From assembly GCA_016182365.1 (NCBI GenBank), contig JACOXO010000016.1:1-53438 (forward strand): 53,438 bases of DNA, in the 5' to 3' direction. The DNA comes from Candidatus Gottesmanbacteria bacterium (GTDB lineage: Bacteria; Patescibacteriota; Microgenomatia; JACOXO01). This document shows, piece by piece, positions 38,830 to 47,000 of this stretch; positions within the stretch are counted from its first letter, which is position 1, and every line of letters starts with the position of its first letter. The position numbers and the translations under genes are program-made. The notes under the pieces were generated by a model, which worked only from the letters and a program-made list of their open reading frames with translations, was not told where the DNA came from and ran no database searches.

Positions 38830-38912
38830 CTAGTTGGCGTAGAAATTATTGTGTCCTTCCGTATCCCGATTTAATCGGGAGAAGGAGGATTAAGTTACAA
38901 GGGTTTGGATAA
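38830..38912 (+). pseudogene. candidate 3' relic of a pilin-like gene split by a palindromic insert (38854-38889)
   Basis: 'ctagttggcgtagaaattatt' (LVGVEII) and 'aagttacaagggtttggataa' (KLQGFG*) match the pilin terminus LVGVEIIRLPGFG*. Confidence 0.5.
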
Positions 38913-38925
38913 ATAAAAAGGAATA

Positions 38926-40923
38926 ATGAAAAAGATATTTTTAATTGTTTTCTTAATTTTATATCTAATATTAGGATCTTCAAAATATTCTTATTCAGCT
39001 GAAGGACGATGCGGGAATATAGAAATAACTCGGACGGTAAATAATGAAAATATCAATTTTCCCTCTGATGACAATAGAATTTATCCTGGCGATACTGACA
39101 TAAGTCTAATGATACAAATACAAGGCGATGTTAACCCGAACAATTATTACTCATATTATGTCAAGAGGGTAAACGATTCAAATAATGGTGGTTGGATTAA
39201 GGCAGAACAAAATGGGGTAAACATCGGATCTACTTTAGGAGTTAGACGCGACAACAATGGATATATTAATTTAAATGTTAAGCCAGGAAATGTTTATAAC
39301 AAGCGTAATCCTGGAGTTCAACGAGATAATGATATATCTTTAATTCCAAATTTAGAAAATCCTATCAACTGGAATGATGATGATCTGATAATACAGATCA
39401 TTGAAACTCAGGGAGAAATACCTAGATTAGATGCCTCTCCTGAAAATGTAGTGTGTGAAGTCCAACTTAAACCAACAATCAACTGTAATGAATATGAGAA
39501 TTATTATTTTGCTCAGGGCAGTAACGGTTTCGCTATGAGTTTTAGAAATAATAATTTTATTCCTCCTACAAACAACGAGAATAGTTTTTATTTTGAACTA
39601 AAAACCCCTAGTCTGGAGAGGAATGCTGCAGATAAAAGAAACGCCACTACGAATTTTAGCACTCCTGATTTAAAAATATTTGCTTTACGTAACAGCGGAG
39701 AAAATAGTGCTTTTTGGGGTACTGATCCCACATATATAGGTTCTGGGAAACTAATACTGAGTTACTATAATAAAGCTATTTGCCAACAACCTTATCTTAG
39801 TCTCAATAAAGAATATGAACAACAACTCTCACAATGCAAAATTACAGCCGAAGTTGACAACGACTTAAATTATACAGGTAATATAATAATTGAAAACACA
39901 CCAACTAAGATATTAGATAGTCGACAGCTTGATTGGTTAGATACGGGTAAATCAACTGCTCTTCCTAATGGCACTATTATATACGCATCGCCTTACGTTA
40001 TTGCGCTACCGTTAAGTGATTATAACTCATTATTTACTTTGCAAAATCAATCGCAGTCACCAACTCTACATCCCACTAATGTATCTGGAATATATAGCTT
40101 TGACAAAAATATTTTAAGTAATGATCCGTTAGCATGTTTCAATGATAATCAAACAAATTGTTTTAAAATTAACAATAATGTCAAAAGTAATCTAAATAAA
40201 AATCTTACTGCGAACGAGAAATATTTTTTTTCTATTGTCTATGATGTCTCAGGTATAGGGGGTCAAATTGCTTATAAAATTCCATGTCAAACAGTGTTTG
40301 AGTACACACAAGGAGGTAAAATAACTACCTACCCCACGCCTACAGCGTACCCAACGATTGCCTACTCTGCAGACACTCCTACTCCCCTTCCAAGAAATGC
40401 ATTGTGCAATGCAATTAAAGACCCTGATGAAAAGAGTAAATGTACCACATGTATTGGCAATAACGAGGATAATTCAAGCGCACAAGGAGTGTGGACGGGA
40501 ATAGGGTGCATAGAAACCGGCATTAGTCAGTTTATATCCAGATTTTTCTCAATTGGCCTGGGTTTAGCAGGCGGAATTGCCCTTCTATTTTTTATCTATG
40601 GAGGATTTTTGGTATTGACATCTCAAGGAAATGCAGAACAAGTTCAGCAAGGAAGGGAGATTATAACTTCTGCAATAGCCGGACTTTTACTTATTATCTT
40701 TTCTGTCTTTATATTACGTTTAATCTCAATCGATATATTAAAATTACCAGGTTTCGAAACTAATGACGTGTGTTCAGAATCAGGAGGAGAATGTAGCTTA
40801 AGTTGCGATAACAACGATAAATATACAGGCGTGATAATATTAAAAAATTCTTCAGAAGACTCTGACCGGTTGATTCAATGCAAAGTTGATGATCAAGATG
40901 CTTTATGTTGCCAACTTAAGTAG
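38926..40923 (+). CDS. large surface protein with C-terminal pilin-like two-TM module and Cys-rich tail
   Basis: signal peptide, about 490 aa extracytoplasmic region, then 'YGGFLVLTSQGNAEQVQQGREIITSAIAGLLLIIFSVFILRLISIDILKLPGF' and 'CSESGGECSLSC...C...CC'. Confidence 0.75.
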   Translation: MKKIFLIVFLILYLILGSSKYSYSAEGRCGNIEITRTVNNENINFPSDDNRIYPGDTDISLMIQIQGDVNPNNYYSYYVKRVNDSNNGGWIKAEQNGVNIGSTLGVRRDNNGYINLNVKPGNVYNKRNPGVQRDNDISLIPNLENPINWNDDDLIIQIIETQGEIPRLDASPENVVCEVQLKPTINCNEYENYYFAQGSNGFAMSFRNNNFIPPTNNENSFYFELKTPSLERNAADKRNATTNFSTPDLKIFALRNSGENSAFWGTDPTYIGSGKLILSYYNKAICQQPYLSLNKEYEQQLSQCKITAEVDNDLNYTGNIIIENTPTKILDSRQLDWLDTGKSTALPNGTIIYASPYVIALPLSDYNSLFTLQNQSQSPTLHPTNVSGIYSFDKNILSNDPLACFNDNQTNCFKINNNVKSNLNKNLTANEKYFFSIVYDVSGIGGQIAYKIPCQTVFEYTQGGKITTYPTPTAYPTIAYSADTPTPLPRNALCNAIKDPDEKSKCTTCIGNNEDNSSAQGVWTGIGCIETGISQFISRFFSIGLGLAGGIALLFFIYGGFLVLTSQGNAEQVQQGREIITSAIAGLLLIIFSVFILRLISIDILKLPGFETNDVCSESGGECSLSCDNNDKYTGVIILKNSSEDSDRLIQCKVDDQDALCCQLK

Positions 40924-40935
40924 TAGAATAGAAAT

Positions 40936-41292
40936 ATGGAGAAAGTTTTGAGTCAAAATTTAATATTACCAACAGTTGAACACCAACCGGGGATATCACC
41001 TGCGCCAACTATTGTGGTTTCAGGACCGTTAGATGCAGTAAGATTTCCAGATTTAGGTGCAGTAATAACTGAACTTCTTAAATACCTCTACCCTATTGCC
41101 GGGATTATATTATTTGTATATATAATTGCTGCTGGGTTTCAGTGGCTGACAGCTAGTGGTGATCCTAAGAAAATTGAGGCGGCAAGACAAAGACTTACTT
41201 ATGCAATCCTGGGATTTATCCTTCTTATAGCTTCACCCTGGGTAGCAAGAATTGTGGAACTTATTTTCTCCCCTAATGAACCGTTCTTCTAG
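40936..41292 (+). CDS. T4SS-pilin-like membrane protein
   Basis: 'AAGFQWLTASGDPKKIEAARQRLTYAILGFILLIASPWVARIVELIF'. Confidence 0.8.
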   Translation: MEKVLSQNLILPTVEHQPGISPAPTIVVSGPLDAVRFPDLGAVITELLKYLYPIAGIILFVYIIAAGFQWLTASGDPKKIEAARQRLTYAILGFILLIASPWVARIVELIFSPNEPFF

Positions 41293-41341
41293 TTTGTACA
41301 AATTTGACAAATATTACAAATAGTGATATTGTAGTAATACT

Positions 41342-41620
41342 ATGAAAAGTGTGAGTATAAGTGATGCCCGAAACAACCTTGCTGAACTGGTAAACCAGGT
41401 TGCTTATGGCAATCAACAAATAATAATCAAAAAAATGGGTAAACCATTAGCTATTCTTATAAACACAGAAGAATTTACTCATAAAAAAACAGTGCGTAAA
41501 ACTGGAAAACTGCCTTCATTAACCGCAGGAACAATCAAGGCTCCAAAGTCATTTGATATTACAAAAGTATTTGAAGCCATAAAAGAACCTTATGACACAA
41601 AAAGTTTACTTGGACGCTAA
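41342..41620 (+). CDS. Phd/YefM-family antitoxin
   Basis: 'SISDARNNLAELVNQVAYGNQQIIIKKMGKPLAILINTEEF'. Confidence 0.9.
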   Translation: MKSVSISDARNNLAELVNQVAYGNQQIIIKKMGKPLAILINTEEFTHKKTVRKTGKLPSLTAGTIKAPKSFDITKVFEAIKEPYDTKSLLGR

Positions 41621-42044
41621 TATTCTAATTGCTCATCAAATACAAAACCATCCCTTTTACGAAAAATCGCTTGAAGTTATTGACAGTTTTTTTCAGCAGA
41701 AATTTGTTTTTGTAATCGCAAGCTTAACTATGGATGAATTTATGTACGGTACTATTCAAGCATTAAAAATTATTGATAAGAACAAAAAATTTGAATATAT
41801 AATTGATGAATTAAACAAAGCTACCCGAGCCGTATTATCGTGGGAGAATTTGGAATTAATTGATTTTCAGCATACATCATTGGAACTTTTAACAGTTATT
41901 AGTTTAATGAAAAAATATCATTTAAAACCTAGAGATGCTTTTCATCTAAGAATTATGCAGCAACAAAATATCAACAACTTTATTACTTTTGATCATGATT
42001 TTGATATTCTATTAAAATCCGGAAAAATTAATATCATTCACTGA
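41592..42044 (+). CDS. PIN-domain (VapC-like) toxin
   Basis: 'KVYLDANILIAHQ', 'ASLTMDEFMYG', 'LKPRDAFHLRIMQQQNINNFITFDHDFD'; overlaps the antitoxin gene. Confidence 0.88.
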   Translation: MTQKVYLDANILIAHQIQNHPFYEKSLEVIDSFFQQKFVFVIASLTMDEFMYGTIQALKIIDKNKKFEYIIDELNKATRAVLSWENLELIDFQHTSLELLTVISLMKKYHLKPRDAFHLRIMQQQNINNFITFDHDFDILLKSGKINIIH

Positions 42045-42054
42045 ATGAATTCAT

Positions 42055-42213
42055 ATGTTCACAAAACACGTAACAGTATTACTTGATAAGGAAACCCACT
42101 CTATGCTTGTTGCTATTGCAAAAAGAGAAAATACAACAATAAGCGCACTTATCAGAGAAGCTATTGATTCTATGTTTAAAAGAGGTAAGAAGATTAATAA
42201 AAATTCAAGATAA
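42055..42213 (+). CDS. ribbon-helix-helix (CopG-like) small protein, not in the ORF track
   Basis: translation MFTKHVTVLLDKETHSMLVAIAKRENTTISALIREAIDSMFKRGKKINKNSR*. Confidence 0.75.
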   Translation: MFTKHVTVLLDKETHSMLVAIAKRENTTISALIREAIDSMFKRGKKINKNSR

Positions 42214-42224
42214 AAAAATCATAT

Positions 42225-42917
42225 TTATTTCCCAAAATTCCTTTTTCTCCTCTGATATTCCTCAATTGCTTTATCAAATTCCGAAACTGTAAAATCCGGC
42301 CACAAAGTTGGAGTGAAGTAAAATTCAGTATATTCCATTTGCCAGATCATAAATCCGGAAAGCCTGATATCTCCCCCTGCTCTTATTAATAACTCAGGTT
42401 CCGGCTGCCCCGCGGTATCTAAAAATTGTCCGAAGTTTTGAGTTGTTAAATTTCGAATTTCGAATTTCGAATTTCGAATTTTTTTTATGGCTCTGATGAT
42501 TTCGTCACGCCCACCGTAATTTAAGGCAATATTGACAGTGATTTTCTTATTATTCTTTGTTTTTTCTACCCAATAAAGTGTTTTTTCATAAATATCTTTC
42601 GGAAACTCTCTTAAATTACCAATTATTTTTAACTTCACATTTTTCTGATGAAAACTGTCAACTGTTTTATCTAGGTTGTTGCGGAATAAATTTAGAAGGA
42701 ACTCAACCTCTTTTCTATCTCTCCTCCAGTTCTCAGTTGAAAATGCCCAAAATGTCAAATATGGGATTTTCAACTCAATCGATCTGTCTATTATTGGCTC
42801 AATTCTGTCCTGTCCAAATGTATGGCCTTTGAAAATTGCAAAGCCCTGTTTTTTTGCCCATCTTCGATTCCCGTCCATTATTAAGGCTACATGTTGAGGT
42901 AAATTATTTTTATCCAT
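42225..42917 (-). CDS. uppS: isoprenyl transferase (undecaprenyl diphosphate synthase family)
   Basis: 'HVALIMDGNRRWAKKQGF', 'TFWAFSTENWRR', 'NIALNYGGRDEIIRAI', 'LIRAGGDIRLSGFMIWQ'. Confidence 0.94.
   Translation of the reverse strand: MDKNNLPQHVALIMDGNRRWAKKQGFAIFKGHTFGQDRIEPIIDRSIELKIPYLTFWAFSTENWRRDRKEVEFLLNLFRNNLDKTVDSFHQKNVKLKIIGNLREFPKDIYEKTLYWVEKTKNNKKITVNIALNYGGRDEIIRAIKKIRNSKFEIRNLTTQNFGQFLDTAGQPEPELLIRAGGDIRLSGFMIWQMEYTEFYFTPTLWPDFTVSEFDKAIEEYQRRKRNFGK
42450..42480. repeat. heptanucleotide tandem repeat (ATTTCGA)x4 inside uppS
   Basis: read directly; encodes 'RNSKFEIRN' segment. Confidence 0.9.
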
Positions 42918-42928
42918 AATTAAAATAA

Positions 42929-43351
42929 TTACTTATTTAACAATTCTAAATATTCGCGAGGAGACAATATCTTTATACCTTTATAATCAGCAAATGGAAA
43001 GTGTTTCTTGTTTCCTGTTACAATATATTTAGCTAAACCCTCTATTGCACAGGCCAGTATCATGTTATCATCAGGATCGTCTTTTAATTCAGATACTTCA
43101 AGAATTCCTTCAGTAACAAAAGATTTTAAATTAAGCGTTTTTATAAATTCATTAACTTCAAAAGTTGTTTTACGAAGTAGTTTTAAAACGCCTGGTCTTA
43201 GTAAGACTTCATGCAATTCAATTATTAATTGGGGCGATGCAATCAAAACAAACTGTTGTCTTCTCCAGGCATCAAGAATCTGTCCAGGAGGCGTGTTTTG
43301 AGATTTAATTCCAGAAATAAAAACATTAGTATCAAGAACGACTCTTAACAT
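42929..43351 (-). CDS. PIN-family toxin
   Basis: 'RVVLDTNVFISGI', 'LIIELHEVLLRP', 'DDPDDNMILACAIEGLAKYIVTGNKKHF'. Confidence 0.92.
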   Translation of the reverse strand: MLRVVLDTNVFISGIKSQNTPPGQILDAWRRQQFVLIASPQLIIELHEVLLRPGVLKLLRKTTFEVNEFIKTLNLKSFVTEGILEVSELKDDPDDNMILACAIEGLAKYIVTGNKKHFPFADYKGIKILSPREYLELLNK

Positions 43352-43646
43352 TTTTAGCTTTTCTAACCTCTCTTATTGCTTTCTCAATAATTTTTTCCGC
43401 TTCCTTAACTGACACATTTTTACTTGCTTCCCTTGCTTTGTCAATAAATTCAAATCCTTTTTCCCACTCTTCCTTTGTAAAACGCTTTGCTGGATTCATA
43501 ATTTTTTCATAATCACTGTAAGCTACAAGAGCTGCAACCGGCTTTCCATTCTTGGTAATCACAACTTTTTGATCTCCGTAAGCGACTTGGGATATTAAAT
43601 CAGAAAGTTGCTCACGAATTTCTTTTAATGGTACAACCTGACTCAT
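43332..43646 (-). CDS. Phd/YefM-family antitoxin
   Basis: 'LKEIREQLSDLISQVAYGDQKVVITKNGKPVAALVAYSDYEKI'. Confidence 0.9.
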   Translation of the reverse strand: MSQVVPLKEIREQLSDLISQVAYGDQKVVITKNGKPVAALVAYSDYEKIMNPAKRFTKEEWEKGFEFIDKAREASKNVSVKEAEKIIEKAIREVRKAKNVKSRS

Positions 43647-43710
43647 AAAACTCCTTTTCTAAATTAATAATATACCAAGTATAACAAAAAGTTATAAACA
43701 TTACAAGTAT

Positions 43711-44676
43711 TTAAACTATTAAGTGTGCTCCTTTTGCAGGCTTATTTATAATAATATCCCTAATCACGTCTAGTTCTTTTAATTTTTTAGTTAATTTATT
43801 CAGATTCTTTTTTTCAACCAGTATATGGACATCCTGGCCGGTATTGATTGTGAAATATGCTTCCAGACCGTCAGTCCTTAGTCTTTTTACAAATTTCATA
43901 ACTGTCAAACTCTCGGCTGTCCAATATATAAGTGAGGGGTGTGAAGTTAGCATTACAGCGTGCATTTCCAATGCTTCGGCTTCGCTCAGCACACCCAATC
44001 TAGTAAAATCTTTAATTTTCAAAGCTTGTTTGCATTCCTCTATCTTCTTTTTCATTCCCAAAAGTCTGGTTTGAAAAAATGGACTGGTATCTACTAATTT
44101 CTGCCCTTCGGTACTCCCTACTTCTTTTTTATTTTTACTAACTACAACCACAACATCATATATTTCCCAATATGATGGTGGGTATAAAGATACTGAATAT
44201 GATGTGCTACTTGTATCACCGTCTAACCACTCAACAATTCCATCAGGAATTGACCTGCATGCAGAACCAGAACCCTGTCTTGCCAGAATTGATAACTCCT
44301 TTTCTGACAAAGATAATCCAATACTTTTTGTAGCAGCAAGCGATAATGATGCAAAAACTGAAGCTGATGCTGAAAGACCTGTGGCAACAGGAAAATTGTT
44401 CTCAATTGCAACTTTTGCCCTGGTAGTTTTTTTAGCCAGCTCTCTTACTCTATCTAAATGACCACTAACTCTTAAAAGAACTTGGTTATCCTCTTTACCG
44501 TTAAATAAAACCTTGTCTTTTGTTAATTTGTCATTAAACTCAACAGTTGTTTTTGTTAACAGGTTGCTTAAATTCATACTAATGCTTCCGTTTTGGGGAA
44601 GCCTTAGAATCTCATCTTTCTTACCCCAGTATTTTATAAACGCGATATTAGAAGGTGCTATAGCTGTATACTTCAT
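43711..44676 (-). CDS. mvaD: diphosphomevalonate decarboxylase
   Basis: 'APSNIAFIKYWGKKD', 'ATGLSASASVFASLSLAAT', 'GSGSACRSIPDGIVEW'. Confidence 0.95.
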   Translation of the reverse strand: MKYTAIAPSNIAFIKYWGKKDEILRLPQNGSISMNLSNLLTKTTVEFNDKLTKDKVLFNGKEDNQVLLRVSGHLDRVRELAKKTTRAKVAIENNFPVATGLSASASVFASLSLAATKSIGLSLSEKELSILARQGSGSACRSIPDGIVEWLDGDTSSTSYSVSLYPPSYWEIYDVVVVVSKNKKEVGSTEGQKLVDTSPFFQTRLLGMKKKIEECKQALKIKDFTRLGVLSEAEALEMHAVMLTSHPSLIYWTAESLTVMKFVKRLRTDGLEAYFTINTGQDVHILVEKKNLNKLTKKLKELDVIRDIIINKPAKGAHLIV

Positions 44677-44678
44677 AA

Positions 44679-44760
44679 GATCAAAAGATCATAGGATCAA
44701 CAGATCAAGACATTAATTTTTGTTCTTTTGATCTATTGTTCTATTGATCTCTTTCTGTTC
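44679..44760. repeat. inverted octamer array A (GATCAAAA-type then TTTTGATC-type)
   Basis: gatcaaaa gatcatag gatcaaca gatcaaga ... gttctttt gatctatt gttctatt gatctctt. Confidence 0.85.
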
Positions 44761-45682
44761 TCACTCCTTCAGCATTTGTTTTAACATTAATAATCTCTCC
44801 TCCAGATTCAGTTATGGCTTTTTCAACTGATTTTTTTCTATCCTCATTTACCAAAGCGATCATACAATCTCCTCCTCCTGCTCCTGATAACTTTGCTCCC
44901 CATGCGCCGTTTGAAATTGCACTCTTACACATTTTATCAAGAAGGGGTGTACTTACACCTAACTTTTGTAAAAGATTATGGTTTTTAGTCATCAATAAAC
45001 CCAATTGCTGATAGTCTTTATTTTTTAAACTAATACTGGCTTTATCAACAATTAAAGTCATTTGCTTAAATAGCGAATCCAGCTTGGCTCTTGATTTATT
45101 ATATTCCTGCCTTACTTTATTGATAAGAGTTGGAGTATCTGCTTTTACTCCACTGTAACCTACAACTAAAGGCAACCGGCTACTTTTAATTTTTTCAATT
45201 TTTTTACCGCCTTTTATATAATAAATAATTCCTCCATAAGTTGCTGCGGCAACGTCAAAACCTGAGCCGACTTTTTGAATATTAAGTACTATCTGATAAC
45301 TTAATTTAAAAATCTCTCCCTTAGAAAGATTTATATTAAACAGTTTGCTTAGACCTTCAACTAGGGCAACAGTAACAGCTGATGATGAACCTAAACCTAC
45401 TCTATGGGAAAAATCACCATTAGTTGTTACTTTAACTGAAGAATTAATATTAAATTTTTTCTTAAATAAATTTAAAGTCTCTATTACAAATTTAGTTTCT
45501 TTTACCTGGGGAGCTATAACTTGATCATTATTACCATTTATAAACTCAACTGTCACATACATTCTGGTATCCATGGCTGTAACTATGCAAGGATAGCCAT
45601 AAACAACAGCGTGATCGCCGAATAATAACAATTTACCCGGAGCAGAAACTTTGATCTTTTGATCTTTTGATCTTTTGATCAC
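44741..45682 (-). CDS. GHMP kinase, probable phosphomevalonate kinase
   Basis: 'SAPGKLLLFGDHAVVYGYP', 'VGLGSSSAVTVALVEGL', 'VGSGFDVAAATYGGIIYY'. Confidence 0.75.
   Translation of the reverse strand: MIKRSKDQKIKVSAPGKLLLFGDHAVVYGYPCIVTAMDTRMYVTVEFINGNNDQVIAPQVKETKFVIETLNLFKKKFNINSSVKVTTNGDFSHRVGLGSSSAVTVALVEGLSKLFNINLSKGEIFKLSYQIVLNIQKVGSGFDVAAATYGGIIYYIKGGKKIEKIKSSRLPLVVGYSGVKADTPTLINKVRQEYNKSRAKLDSLFKQMTLIVDKASISLKNKDYQQLGLLMTKNHNLLQKLGVSTPLLDKMCKSAISNGAWGAKLSGAGGGDCMIALVNEDRKKSVEKAITESGGEIINVKTNAEGVRTERDQ
45653..45681. repeat. octamer array B (GATCTTTT)x3+
   Basis: gatcttttgatcttttgatcttttgatca; spans start of one GHMP kinase (MIKRSKDQKIK) and stop of the other. Confidence 0.9.
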
Positions 45683-46677
45683 TTGACTTCTAATCTCACT
45701 CCTTCTTCACCAAGAGCTATTGAATGAACTATATATTTATACTTCTTGGCAATTTTTTGAATTAATTTTTCATCTCTTGTATAACAAAGCATAAGTCCAA
45801 CAGGCCCTTTACTGCCTCCCCCTCCACAGATTTTTACTGCCCAGCCAGCATCTTCTATATCCTTAATAAGCGGCATAACTTTTAAAGATACAGCGCCCAA
45901 TGCCTCAAGCGTTCTTTGTCCGTTTCTGATCGCTTGCAATAAAAGAGGTTCATCGCCTGTTTTTAATGCCATCGTCATGTCTTTTACCGCTCTCTCGTTT
46001 TCATCCAAAAGTCTTGCTGCCTTATCAGGATTTTTCTTAATAAAGTCAGAGACAATTGCTATCATTTCTCCTGTATGTTCAACTGGGCTGCCGGTATCAA
46101 TTAATATAAAGCTGCCAAGTTTTTTTGAAGGCTTAAATGGAAGCTGCCAAACACTTTTTAAGAACTCTAATTCTTTCCTATACCAAATAAAGCCGCCGAA
46201 AGTAACTGTAGTATTATCTCCTCCTGAAGGATTGCCATGTTTTTTCTTTTCCACTTCATAGGCCAATTCATTTATAAGCAGGGGGTTCCATACTTTTTTA
46301 AGATAGTATAAAAGTGCTCCAAGTGTAGCTACAGAAACTGCTGCAGATGAACCAGCGTGTCTGCCAATAGGAATTTGGGAAGAAACACTAATTATTACTT
46401 TTGGTTTTTTTGTCAACTTAAGTTTATTACAAACAATTTTTACTGATTCGTTAATAAGCAAATCACTGTCTGCTTTAATGGAAAAATTTGTCGATGGTTT
46501 AACAGTTGCATACAGCCGCCAGTTAATCGCGCTTATAAGTGCTGGTTTACCATGAACAATAGCATGTTCTCCCATTAGATTAATTTTCCCAGGTACGGAA
46601 ACCGTAACACTACTTGGAGATGAGTTTGAATTTTGCACCATAAGGTATAACGCCTTCCCGATCAGTTTTTTTGACAC
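45679..46677 (-). CDS. mvk: mevalonate kinase
   Basis: 'SVPGKINLMGEHAIVHGKPAL', 'HAGSSAAVSVATL', 'KKKHGNPSGGDNTTVTFGG'. Confidence 0.85.
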   Translation of the reverse strand: MSKKLIGKALYLMVQNSNSSPSSVTVSVPGKINLMGEHAIVHGKPALISAINWRLYATVKPSTNFSIKADSDLLINESVKIVCNKLKLTKKPKVIISVSSQIPIGRHAGSSAAVSVATLGALLYYLKKVWNPLLINELAYEVEKKKHGNPSGGDNTTVTFGGFIWYRKELEFLKSVWQLPFKPSKKLGSFILIDTGSPVEHTGEMIAIVSDFIKKNPDKAARLLDENERAVKDMTMALKTGDEPLLLQAIRNGQRTLEALGAVSLKVMPLIKDIEDAGWAVKICGGGGSKGPVGLMLCYTRDEKLIQKIAKKYKYIVHSIALGEEGVRLEVK

Positions 46678-46918
46678 GCCTTAAAACCACTTCAACAACT
46701 GCCCCAATTTTTACTTTATCAAGATCACAATCAACGATGCTTGCTGTTAATTTAGATTTTCCAAAGCTAGCCAGAGCCACAGGATAAGGAACCTGTCCTT
46801 CAAAACCAGAAGGAGGAACAAAAATTATGGTAAAACTTTCAATCACTCCAATTTTGCCTATAAGAGAAGCTATTTTTTTCTGATTTCTCCAAATTTTAAC
46901 TGGCGAGATGTTATTCAT
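46610..46918 (-). CDS. DUF35-type OB-fold protein of the thiolase/HMG-CoA synthase complex, lacking the Zn ribbon
   Basis: 'GKIGVIESFTIIFVPPSGFEGQVPYPVALASFGKSKLTASIVDCDLDKVKIGAVVEVVLRRV...VIPYGAKF'; no CxxC pairs. Confidence 0.8.
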   Translation of the reverse strand: MNNISPVKIWRNQKKIASLIGKIGVIESFTIIFVPPSGFEGQVPYPVALASFGKSKLTASIVDCDLDKVKIGAVVEVVLRRVKKTDREGVIPYGAKFKLISK

Positions 46919-46921
46919 AAA

Positions 46922-47000
46922 ATCAAGAGATCAAAAGAACAAGAGAACAAAAAATAATAAAAAATTTGATCATATGATCTATTGATCTTTTGCTCTTTTG
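46922..47000. repeat. inverted octamer array C
   Basis: atcaagag atcaaaag aacaagag aacaaaaa ... atttgatc atatgatc tattgatc ttttgctc. Confidence 0.8.
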
